DNA of 5,930 bases. Source: RGVD01 sp040403075. Its GTDB lineage: Bacteria > Bacteroidota > Bacteroidia > UKL13-3. The notes beneath the pieces are model-generated. The model saw only the letters and a program-made list of their open reading frames with translations, searched no databases and was not told the DNA's origin. Shown here in pieces: positions 1 to 5,343 of the stretch (the stretch's first letter is position 1; the number at the start of each line of letters is the position of its first letter). Position numbers and translations under genes: made by a program. The stretch is from contig JBBALJ010000143.1 of NCBI GenBank assembly GCA_040403075.1, positions 1 through 5,930 of the forward strand, given 5' to 3'.

Positions 1-2
1 TA

Positions 3-32
3 TTGACTTTTTGCCAAATAAAATTACATTTG
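3..32 (+). promoter_or_regulatory. Bacteroidota-type promoter for queA(-ispD)
   Basis: A TTG at 3-5 is followed, after a 19-bp spacer, by TACATTTG at 25-32. This matches the primary sigma-factor consensus of Bacteroidota (TTTG or TTG, 19-21 bp, TAnnTTTG). Transcription would start about 5-8 bases later, near 37-40, leaving a leader of about 50 nt before the queA ATG at 91. The element touches the window edge, so upstream context cannot be judged. Confidence 0.7.
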
Positions 33-41
33 CAGTCCGAA

Positions 42-81
42 AATTTAGGTATTTTAGCCTGAATTATGCAATAACACTAAA
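42..81 (+). promoter_or_regulatory. Possible structured leader (hairpin / H-type pseudoknot) of queA
   Basis: Bases 42-49 can pair with 58-65 as an 8-bp stem (one G-U pair, closed by two G-C pairs). Part of the loop, TTTAG at 53-57, is exactly complementary to CTAAA at 77-81, 9 bases before the start codon. Together these give an H-type pseudoknot layout: 8-bp stem, 3-nt loop 1, 5-bp second stem, 11-nt loop 3. It fills most of the predicted leader. It does not match the preQ1-I riboswitch consensus well, and short A/T-rich pairings arise easily by chance. Confidence 0.35.
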
Positions 82-90
82 CAATTCTAA

Positions 91-1137
91 ATGAAGTTAT
101 CACAATTTAAGTTCCAATTCTCAGATAGTTTAATCGCAAAATATCCAGCTGAAAATAGAGACGAAGCCAAAATGATGGTTTTAGATCGCAAAAAAGGCAA
201 GATTGAGCACAAAGAGTTCAAAGACATTTTAAAATACTTTAGCGATAAGGATGTTATGATCCTTAACAATACCAAAGTTTTTCCAGCACGCTTATATGGT
301 AGCAAAGAAAAAACAGGTGCTAAGATTGAGGTGTTCTTGCTTCGCGAATTGAACAAAGAAATGAAACTTTGGGATGTGTTGGTTGACCCTGCTAGAAAGA
401 TTCGTGTTGGAAATAAATTATATTTTGGAAATGATGATTTAGTGGCTGAAGTAGTTGATAATACTACCTCTCGCGGTCGTACTATCCGTTTCTTATTTGA
501 AGGTCCAGACGAAGAACTTTGGAAAACCATTGAGAAATTGGGTGAAATGCCATTGCCTAAATATATCGACAGACCTGTTGAGAAACTAGATAAAGAAAGA
601 TTCAATACCATTTTTGCTAAAAACGTAGGTGCAGTTATCCCTCCAACAGCTGGTCTTCATTTTACCCGTGAGTTGATGATGAGATTAGAGATTAAAGGGG
701 TTAAATTCGCTGATATCACTTTACATAACGGTTTAGGCGCATTCAGAACGGTTGAAGTTGAAGATTTGACCAAGCATAAAATGGATTCAGAGTTTTTTGA
801 AATTCTGCCTGACGCTTGCCAAATTGTGAACCAAGCCATAGATGAAAAAAGGAAAGTAGTAGCAGTTGGAAACTCAGTTATGCGTGCTATCGAGTCTTCG
901 GTTTCATCAAAAGATAGGTTAAACCCATTAACACTTTGGACAGATAAATTCCTTTTCCCTCCCCATGATTTTAAAATAGCCAATTGCTTAATCACCAATT
1001 TTCATCCACCTGAATCTACGTTGCTTATGGCTGCTGCGGGTTTTGCAGGATATGAATTGTTGATGGAGGCTTATGACGAAGCTATCAAAAAGAAATATAA
1101 ATTCTTGGCTTATGGCGATGCCATGTTAATTATCTAA
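91..1137 (+). CDS. queA: S-adenosylmethionine:tRNA ribosyltransferase-isomerase QueA
   Basis: QueA acts in the cytoplasm, late in queuosine synthesis. It transfers and isomerises the ribosyl part of S-adenosylmethionine onto preQ1 at tRNA position 34, giving epoxyqueuosine. The 348 residues match the usual bacterial length of about 350. Family motifs lie in order along the protein: YPAENRDEA (18-26), LNNTKVFPARL (58-68), DVLVDPARKIRVGNKL (95-110), PTAGLHFTREL (185-195), TLHNGLGAFRTVEVEDL (210-226), HKMDSE (229-234), VGNSVMRAIESS (259-270), ITNFHPPESTLL (301-312) and the C-terminal YGDAMLI. The start is the first ATG after the promoter; it gives the usual MKLSQFKF-type N-terminus and has no Shine-Dalgarno sequence, only an A/T-rich context. 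ispD follows on the same strand after 48 bp, so co-transcription is likely. Residues 260-262 (GNS) and Pro184-Pro185 depart from the usual GTT and A-P of the family as I recall it; the rest looks intact. Confidence 0.97.
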   Translation: MKLSQFKFQFSDSLIAKYPAENRDEAKMMVLDRKKGKIEHKEFKDILKYFSDKDVMILNNTKVFPARLYGSKEKTGAKIEVFLLRELNKEMKLWDVLVDPARKIRVGNKLYFGNDDLVAEVVDNTTSRGRTIRFLFEGPDEELWKTIEKLGEMPLPKYIDRPVEKLDKERFNTIFAKNVGAVIPPTAGLHFTRELMMRLEIKGVKFADITLHNGLGAFRTVEVEDLTKHKMDSEFFEILPDACQIVNQAIDEKRKVVAVGNSVMRAIESSVSSKDRLNPLTLWTDKFLFPPHDFKIANCLITNFHPPESTLLMAAAGFAGYELLMEAYDEAIKKKYKFLAYGDAMLII

Positions 1138-1153
1138 ATTTTGGTTTTAAGAT

Positions 1154-1175
1154 TTGATGATTTTCCAATAATCAA
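1154..1175 (+). repeat. Imperfect inverted repeat between queA and ispD
   Basis: Bases 1154-1162 pair with 1167-1175 as a 9-bp stem with one G-A mismatch and a TTCC loop. It lies in the 48-bp spacer and ends 10 bases before the ispD ATG. No T-run follows on either strand, so it does not look like a terminator. It could be an intercistronic mRNA-stabilising or translation-tuning hairpin, or chance. Confidence 0.3.
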
Positions 1176-1185
1176 CAAATATTAA

Positions 1186-1854
1186 ATGAAGAAGTATGCC
1201 TTAATTGTTGCTGGTGGTAAGGGATTGCGCATGGGAGCTGAAATTCCCAAGCAATTTCTATTGTTGCAAGGCAAACCTGTTTTAATGCATACCATTGAAG
1301 CTTTTGCTACTCTATCAGACATCCAAATAGTTTTGGTTCTTCCTCAATCTCAAATGAGTTACTGGCAAGAATTAATTACAAAATATTCATTTTCCATTCC
1401 ACATACTTTAGTAGCTGGAGGTGATACTCGCTTTCAGTCTGTAAAGAATGGTCTTTCAGCAGTTTCAGATGGCTTGGTTGCTATACATGATGGTGTTAGA
1501 CCTATTGTAAGCCAAGAATTATTAGCAAATGCTTATGATACTTGTGAACAGAAAGGCAATGCCGTGCTTGCCATTAGGTTGAAAGACTCTATTAGAGAGG
1601 TTGATTTACTTGGAAACAAAAATGTAAACAGGAATAATTACTACCTTATTCAAACCCCACAGGTATTTCATAGTTCTGAAATTATAGCTGCATATCAGCA
1701 AGCGGAACATGATAATTTTACAGATGATGCAAGTGTGTTAGAAAGTGCAGGAGCTAAAATTCATTTGGTGGAAGGTGCTTATAGTAATATCAAAATAACG
1801 ACTCCTGAAGACCTTGCTATGGCTGAGGTTTTGCTAAACATGAAATCCAAATAA
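1186..1854 (+). CDS. ispD: 2-C-methyl-D-erythritol 4-phosphate cytidylyltransferase IspD
   Basis: IspD joins CTP and 2-C-methyl-D-erythritol 4-phosphate to form CDP-ME and pyrophosphate in the cytosolic MEP pathway to isoprenoids. The 222-residue product is of normal length. It opens with the nucleotidyltransferase signature VAGGKGLRMG (8-17) followed by PKQF (21-24), which contain the CTP-binding Arg15 and Lys22. Next come GGDTRFQSVKNGL (78-90), the metal/CTP-binding HDGVRP (101-106, Asp102), Arg149 before LIQTPQVF (154-161), FTDDASVLE (178-186), and NIKITTPEDL (201-210) with the substrate-binding Lys203. All residues expected for activity are therefore present. The ATG at 1186 places the glycine-rich loop at the usual distance from the N-terminus and follows an A/T-rich stretch without a Shine-Dalgarno sequence. 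It is probably expressed with queA. Its presence indicates the MEP rather than the mevalonate route. Confidence 0.96.
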   Translation: MKKYALIVAGGKGLRMGAEIPKQFLLLQGKPVLMHTIEAFATLSDIQIVLVLPQSQMSYWQELITKYSFSIPHTLVAGGDTRFQSVKNGLSAVSDGLVAIHDGVRPIVSQELLANAYDTCEQKGNAVLAIRLKDSIREVDLLGNKNVNRNNYYLIQTPQVFHSSEIIAAYQQAEHDNFTDDASVLESAGAKIHLVEGAYSNIKITTPEDLAMAEVLLNMKSK

Positions 1855-1899
1855 GTCTTTATTCACTTAGATTTCTCTCAAATTATCCTACTCCTTATT

Positions 1900-2646
1900 C
1901 TAATTAGCCTTCGGCTTAAAATTTGGTTTTCTTTTGAATGGCTTTTTGCCTGCAAATTTAGGTTTATCAAATTTTTTCTCAGGCTCATACAAAGGTGCTT
2001 CTCCTAATGCATCTGGCAAATTCAGTTTAGGAATGTCTTTTCCAATCAAGTTCTCTATATCAAAGAATTTTCTTTGATCCTTTTGATTTATAAAAGTAAT
2101 GGCTGTTCCAGTGCTTTCTGCTCTGGCAGTTCTGCCTATTCTATGGATATAATCTTCAGGGTCTGGTGGTACATCAAAGTTAACTACCAAACTAATTCCA
2201 TCCACATCTATGCCTCGAGAAAGAATATCAGTGCCAATCAGGATTTGTACATTTTTGTTTCTGAACTCTCTCATGATGTCTTCACGTTCCACTTGTTCCA
2301 AGTCGCTGTGAAAAGCCTTAATAGATAAACCTGAGCGATATAGTTCTTTGTTTAACTCTTTTACTTTTTCTTTGGTAGAAGCAAAAATGATGACGCTATT
2401 GTGTTCTTTTTCGTTCAGAATATGTTTTAACAAAGCCACTTTTTGTGCATCATAAGCCAAATAAGCTTGTTGAAGGATGCCTTCCGCAGGTTTACTAATG
2501 GCGATGTTAATTTGCTCAGGGTGTTGCAAAATCTTTTGTGCCATGGTCCTAATTTTAGGAGGCATTGTGGCAGAAAATAAAATCGTTTGTCGATCTGCAG
2601 GCAAGTAGCTTACAATGCGCATGATATCATCATAAAAGCCCATATC
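1900..2646 (-). CDS. DEAD-box RNA helicase, RhlE-like, C-terminal part (5' end lost in gap)
   Basis: This is an ATP-dependent RNA helicase likely to act in RNA decay, ribosome assembly or cold adaptation. About 248 residues remain. Reading from the gap edge they begin D-MGF, the residues that normally follow the DEAD motif. Motif III is SAT (in ILFSATMPP), then come VIIFASTK (motif IV), the FHSDLEQVERE segment, GTDILSRGID (motif V) and HRIGRTARA (motif VI). The protein ends in a Lys/Phe/Pro-rich basic tail (KPKFAGKKPFKRKPNFKPK), a probable RNA-binding extension. The Q motif, Walker A (GxGKT) and DEAD itself are missing because they fall in the N-run. The apparent ATG at 2643 is an internal methionine, not the start. 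The gene is convergent with ispD, with 45 bp between stop codons and no convincing terminator. The subfamily (RhlE versus DeaD-like) is inferred only from the C-terminal half. Confidence 0.93.
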   Translation of the reverse strand, partial: DMGFYDDIMRIVSYLPADRQTILFSATMPPKIRTMAQKILQHPEQINIAISKPAEGILQQAYLAYDAQKVALLKHILNEKEHNSVIIFASTKEKVKELNKELYRSGLSIKAFHSDLEQVEREDIMREFRNKNVQILIGTDILSRGIDVDGISLVVNFDVPPDPEDYIHRIGRTARAESTGTAITFINQKDQRKFFDIENLIGKDIPKLNLPDALGEAPLYEPEKKFDKPKFAGKKPFKRKPNFKPKAN

Positions 2647-2746
2647 NNNNNNNNNNNNNNNNNNNNNNNNNNNNNNNNNNNNNNNNNNNNNNNNNNNNNN
2701 NNNNNNNNNNNNNNNNNNNNNNNNNNNNNNNNNNNNNNNNNNNNNN
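2647..2746. other. Assembly gap of 100 Ns
   Basis: A run of exactly 100 undetermined bases interrupts the helicase gene. The size is the conventional placeholder for a scaffold gap of unknown length. The helicase lacks roughly 150 N-terminal residues (about 450 nt), which cannot fit in 100 bases. The true distance and even the adjacency of the two flanks are therefore not established by this window. Confidence 0.97.
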
Positions 2747-2784
2747 GATGTTCACAAATTCTTGAAAACCTTTCTGAGAATGTA

Positions 2785-2816
2785 TTCGTGAGCCTAAATA
2801 AAATAACGTACTTTTG
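2785..2816 (+). promoter_or_regulatory. Bacteroidota-type promoter for pyrG
   Basis: TTCG at 2785-2788 (one mismatch to the TTTG upstream element) is followed, after a 20-bp spacer, by TACTTTTG at 2809-2816, a full match to the TAnnTTTG element. Transcription would begin around 2820-2824, at the sequence CCCAT, giving a leader of about 80 nt before the pyrG ATG. Confidence 0.65.
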
Positions 2817-2820
2817 TATC

Positions 2821-2845
2821 CCATAAACAGATATTTAGTTTATGG
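2821..2845 (+). repeat. Perfect inverted repeat at the predicted 5' end of the pyrG transcript
   Basis: CCATAAAC (2821-2828) and GTTTATGG (2838-2845) form a perfect 8-bp stem with a 9-nt loop. It sits directly after the predicted transcription start, so the mRNA would begin with this hairpin or lose its first bases depending on the exact start. It could protect the 5' end, serve as an operator, or take part in start-site-dependent control. Confidence 0.45.
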
Positions 2846-2850
2846 TTGAA

Positions 2851-2873
2851 GGGTTTAAAACCTCGTTAAACCT
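2851..2873 (+). repeat. Second inverted repeat in the pyrG leader
   Basis: GGTTTAA (2852-2858) pairs perfectly with TTAAACC (2866-2872), and a G-U pair (2851/2873) can extend it to 8 bp around a 7-nt loop. Its arms share GTTTA/TAAAC with the preceding repeat, so 2824-2828 can instead pair with 2853-2857, and 2838-2842 with 2867-2871. No T-run follows, so this is not a classical attenuator. Confidence 0.4.
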
Positions 2874-2901
2874 AGGCTACGTTCCAAATCTATAAAGCAT
2901 T

Positions 2902-4509
2902 ATGACATCAAAGTACATCTTCGTTACAGGCGGAGTAGCATCATCATTGGGAAAAGGTATTATCGCAGCTTCATTGGCTAAATTGTTACAAGCAAGAGGT
3001 TACACGGTTACTATTCAAAAATTGGATCCCTATATCAATGTCGACCCAGGCACCTTAAACCCATACGAACATGGTGAATGTTATGTGACAGAAGATGGTG
3101 CTGAAACGGATTTGGATTTGGGACATTATGAAAGATTTTTGAACACCCCAACCTCACAATCTAATAATGTTACCACAGGTCGTATCTACCAACATGTTAT
3201 AGAAAAAGAACGTAAAGGTGATTTTTTAGGTAAGACTGTGCAGGTAGTTCCTCATATTACAGATGAGATAAAACGCAGAATAAAATTATTGGGTGAAACT
3301 GGTCAGTATGAAATTATCATTACTGAAATTGGTGGAACCGTTGGTGATATTGAGTCACTGCCATACATAGAAGCAGTTCGTCAATTGAATTGGGAAATGA
3401 AAGAAGAGGATTGTGTGTTTATTCACTTAACCTTATTGCCTTTTTTAAATTCAACCAAAGAATTAAAAACCAAGCCAACCCAACACAGTGTTAAAATGCT
3501 TTTGGAGAGTGGTGTCCAAGCGGATATTTTGGTATGTCGCTCAGAACATGCCATCAGCAAAGAGCAAAAACGCAAAATAGCTTTGTTTTGTAATGTTCAA
3601 CAAGATGCAGTTATAGAGGCCTTAGATGTTTCAACCATCTACGATGTACCTATGATGATGTTGAAAGAGAAGTTGGATAAAATTGTTTTGAGAAAGTTAA
3701 AACTTTCAACTAAAAATGAGCCAGAACTAGAAGATTGGACAAGCTTTTTGACCAAATACAAAAATCCTAAGAATGAGGTTAGAATAGGTTTGGTTGGTAA
3801 GTATGTTGAATTACCTGATGCTTATAAATCTATCCTTGAGGCCTTCATTCATGCAGGTGCCAAAAATGAATGTAAGGTGGATTTGAAATTGATACATTCA
3901 GAATTGATAACCGATGAGAATGTTGAACAAAAGTTAGGCGAAATGGATGGTATCTTGGTTGCTCCAGGTTTTGGAGATAGAGGTATTGAGGGTAAGATAA
4001 CTGCCATAAAATATGCTCGCGAAAACAATGTGCCTTTCTTCGGTATTTGTTTAGGGATGCAAATGGCCGTAATTGAATTTGCCCGCAATGTAATTGGTTG
4101 GAAAGACGCACACAGCAGCGAAATGGATCCAAAATCAAAACACGCAGTAATAGATATGATGGCCGACCAAAAGGATATCACCATGAAAGGTGGTACCATG
4201 CGTTTGGGTTCATACACTTGTGAAGTTAAAAAAGATAGCAAGGCATATAAAGCATACGAAAAAACTAAGATTAGCGAGCGTCATAGACATCGTTATGAGT
4301 TTAACAGTAAGTACCAAGCCGATTTTGAGAAAAATGGTTTAGTGGTTACGGGTATTAATCCAGAAACCAAATTGGCTGAAATCATTGAAATCAAATCTCA
4401 CCCTTACTTTGTTGGTGTGCAATTTCACCCTGAGTATAAAAGCACAGTATTGAATCCACATCCATTGTTCGTTAAGTTTATCAAAGCTACGATGGAAAAG
4501 AAGAAGTAG
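2902..4509 (+). CDS. pyrG: CTP synthase (glutamine-hydrolysing) PyrG
   Basis: PyrG makes CTP from UTP, ATP and glutamine, the last step of de novo pyrimidine nucleotide synthesis; the enzyme is cytosolic and can form filaments. The 535-residue length is typical. The N-terminal synthase domain (about 1-270) shows the P-loop SSLGKG (14-19, Lys18), LDPYINVDPGTLNPYEHGE (41-59), ETDLDLGHYERF (68-79, Mg-binding Asp72), TEIGGTVGDIES (141-152, Glu142) and the UTP-binding KTKPTQHS (189-196). The C-terminal class I glutamine amidotransferase domain (about 292-530) has PGFGDRG (355-361), the nucleophile elbow GICLGMQ with Cys383, RHRHRYEFN (460-468), and the triad partners His509 and Glu511 in VGVQFHPEYKS. 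Every catalytic residue looked for is present. The ATG at 2902 gives the standard MTSKYIFVTGG N-terminus. The gene has its own promoter and structured leader. It converges on the trmH-like gene with 83 bp between them, so it appears monocistronic. Confidence 0.98.
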   Translation: MTSKYIFVTGGVASSLGKGIIAASLAKLLQARGYTVTIQKLDPYINVDPGTLNPYEHGECYVTEDGAETDLDLGHYERFLNTPTSQSNNVTTGRIYQHVIEKERKGDFLGKTVQVVPHITDEIKRRIKLLGETGQYEIIITEIGGTVGDIESLPYIEAVRQLNWEMKEEDCVFIHLTLLPFLNSTKELKTKPTQHSVKMLLESGVQADILVCRSEHAISKEQKRKIALFCNVQQDAVIEALDVSTIYDVPMMMLKEKLDKIVLRKLKLSTKNEPELEDWTSFLTKYKNPKNEVRIGLVGKYVELPDAYKSILEAFIHAGAKNECKVDLKLIHSELITDENVEQKLGEMDGILVAPGFGDRGIEGKITAIKYARENNVPFFGICLGMQMAVIEFARNVIGWKDAHSSEMDPKSKHAVIDMMADQKDITMKGGTMRLGSYTCEVKKDSKAYKAYEKTKISERHRHRYEFNSKYQADFEKNGLVVTGINPETKLAEIIEIKSHPYFVGVQFHPEYKSTVLNPHPLFVKFIKATMEKKK

Positions 4510-4537
4510 TTGTTGGTTGGAGGTTGATAGTTTATAG

Positions 4538-4559
4538 TGAAAAATGCGCTAATTTTTCA
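4538..4559. terminator. Candidate bidirectional terminator between pyrG and trmH-like gene
   Basis: TGAAAAAT (4538-4545) and ATTTTTCA (4552-4559) form a perfect 8-bp stem around the loop GCGCTA, 28 bases after the pyrG stop. Each strand reads an A-run in the first arm and a T-run in the second, as expected for a shared terminator between convergent genes. The stem is A/T-rich and so weak, and the T-run lies inside the stem, so the call is tentative. Confidence 0.4.
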
Positions 4560-4583
4560 GTTCAACTTTTACAAAAACTTATC

Positions 4584-4599
4584 TAGTTACAGTTAACTA
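4584..4599 (-). terminator. Small inverted repeat over the trmH-like stop codon, possible terminator stem
   Basis: TAGTTA (4584-4589) and TAACTA (4594-4599) form a 6-bp stem with a 4-nt loop that includes part of the stop codon. Read on the minus strand, the stem is followed after six bases by TTTTTG. Distance and low G+C make this a weak candidate. Confidence 0.2.
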
Positions 4600-5336
4600 A
4601 AAACCATTCTATCGCAAATAATGGCTGTGGCTATGGCGGCATTGAGACTTTCTGCTTCACCTACTTTTGCAATGGTAATAGCATGTGTTATGAATGGTTT
4701 TAGTTCTGGACTAATGCCTTTGCCTTCATTACCAATTAATAAAAATGCAGGTGTTATTAACTTTTCTTCTTTTATATTTTGTCCATCCATCACAGCTCCA
4801 TAAACAGGTAGTTTTTTTTCAGATAGAAAATCTTTTAAATCGGTGTAGAATACATTTACCCTATCTATAGAAGCCATGCTAGCTTGGATGGTCTTGCTGT
4901 TGTAAGCATCTGCACAAGCATTCGAACAAACAATATTTTTAATCCCATACCAATCAGCTATGCGAATAATCGTTCCTAAATTTCCTGGATCTTGAACGGT
5001 ATCAATTACTAAATGCAAGCCTGAGGAGAAATCAGCATCGGCTAATTCTCTTGAAGGAATTTGGGCCATCAACAAAACATTTTGATGTGTCTTTAGTGAA
5101 CTGATTTGATCTAACTCTTTATTGGAAACTTCATTCAAATCAATGTTTCTAGGAATTTCAGAGGCATGTTCCTCCATCCAATCTTTTGTTGCAAAAACGC
5201 CCTTTACGCTTATTTTTGAAGCATGGCACAATTCTAGTACAGATTTTGTACCTTCGGCAGTAAAGAGCATTTCTTGCTGACGCGTTTTTTTATCTTTTAG
5301 TGAACGAATAAAATTGATAGTATTTTTAGATAACAT
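4593..5336 (-). CDS. TrmH/SpoU-family RNA 2'-O-methyltransferase
   Basis: This is an S-adenosylmethionine-dependent SPOUT enzyme that methylates a ribose 2'-OH in RNA, most likely a 23S rRNA or tRNA nucleotide; the target cannot be read from sequence. The 247 residues hold an N-terminal substrate-binding domain (about 1-95, with FTAEGTKSV at 25-33) and a C-terminal trefoil-knot domain carrying all three motifs: motif 1 VQDPGNLGTIIRIA (114-127, RNA-binding Arg125), motif 2 LIGNEGKGIS (200-209) and motif 3 ESLNAAIATAI (229-239). The chosen start at 5336 gives MLSKNTINFIRSL, the usual start of this family. Upstream in-frame ATGs at 5405 and 5375 would add 23 or 13 unrelated residues and run into tamL on the other strand. 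The start codon is 7 bp from that of the divergent tamL. No clear promoter was found, and one would have to lie inside tamL. Confidence 0.93.
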   Translation of the reverse strand: MLSKNTINFIRSLKDKKTRQQEMLFTAEGTKSVLELCHASKISVKGVFATKDWMEEHASEIPRNIDLNEVSNKELDQISSLKTHQNVLLMAQIPSRELADADFSSGLHLVIDTVQDPGNLGTIIRIADWYGIKNIVCSNACADAYNSKTIQASMASIDRVNVFYTDLKDFLSEKKLPVYGAVMDGQNIKEEKLITPAFLLIGNEGKGISPELKPFITHAITIAKVGEAESLNAAIATAIICDRMVFS

Positions 5337-5343
5337 ATTTAAA

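Noticed and set aside
66..74. Mini open frame ATG-CAA-TAA (Met-Gln-stop) in the queA leader
   Set aside because: Two codons with no ribosome-binding context; expected by chance in A/T-rich sequence.
33..90. Calling the queA leader a preQ1-I riboswitch outright
   Set aside because: The pseudoknot topology is similar, but the A-rich loop and the ligand-binding C expected between the second and first stem are missing; only the structural observation is kept.
87..998. Long minus-strand open frames opposite queA (and similar ones opposite pyrG and the methyltransferase gene)
   Set aside because: They mirror strongly recognised genes in another frame and their products resemble no family.
1855..1899. 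Terminator in the 45-bp ispD/helicase convergent spacer
   Set aside because: Only 5-bp A/T-rich pairings (such as TAAGT/ACTTA) could be drawn, with no T-run; not supportable.
2747..2824. Minus-strand frame from an ATG at 2824 as the helicase N-terminus
   Set aside because: The 26 readable residues show no resemblance to a DEAD-box N-terminus or Q motif, and the segment overlaps a good plus-strand pyrG promoter. Continuity through Ns is meaningless.
2747..2826. Plus-strand frames leaving the gap (ending at stops near 2789-2826) as the tail of another gene
   Set aside because: Too short and unrecognisable; an open frame bridged by Ns is not evidence of coding.
2885..2912. Minus-strand promoter (TAGATTTG at 2892-2885 with TTTG at 2912-2909) for the helicase
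   Set aside because: The spacer is 16 bp rather than 19-21, and it would sit over the pyrG start codon; the true helicase 5' end is in the gap.
5291..5298. TATCTTTT as the tamL promoter element inside the methyltransferase gene
   Set aside because: Last base is off consensus and no TTTG/TTG lies at the required upstream spacing.
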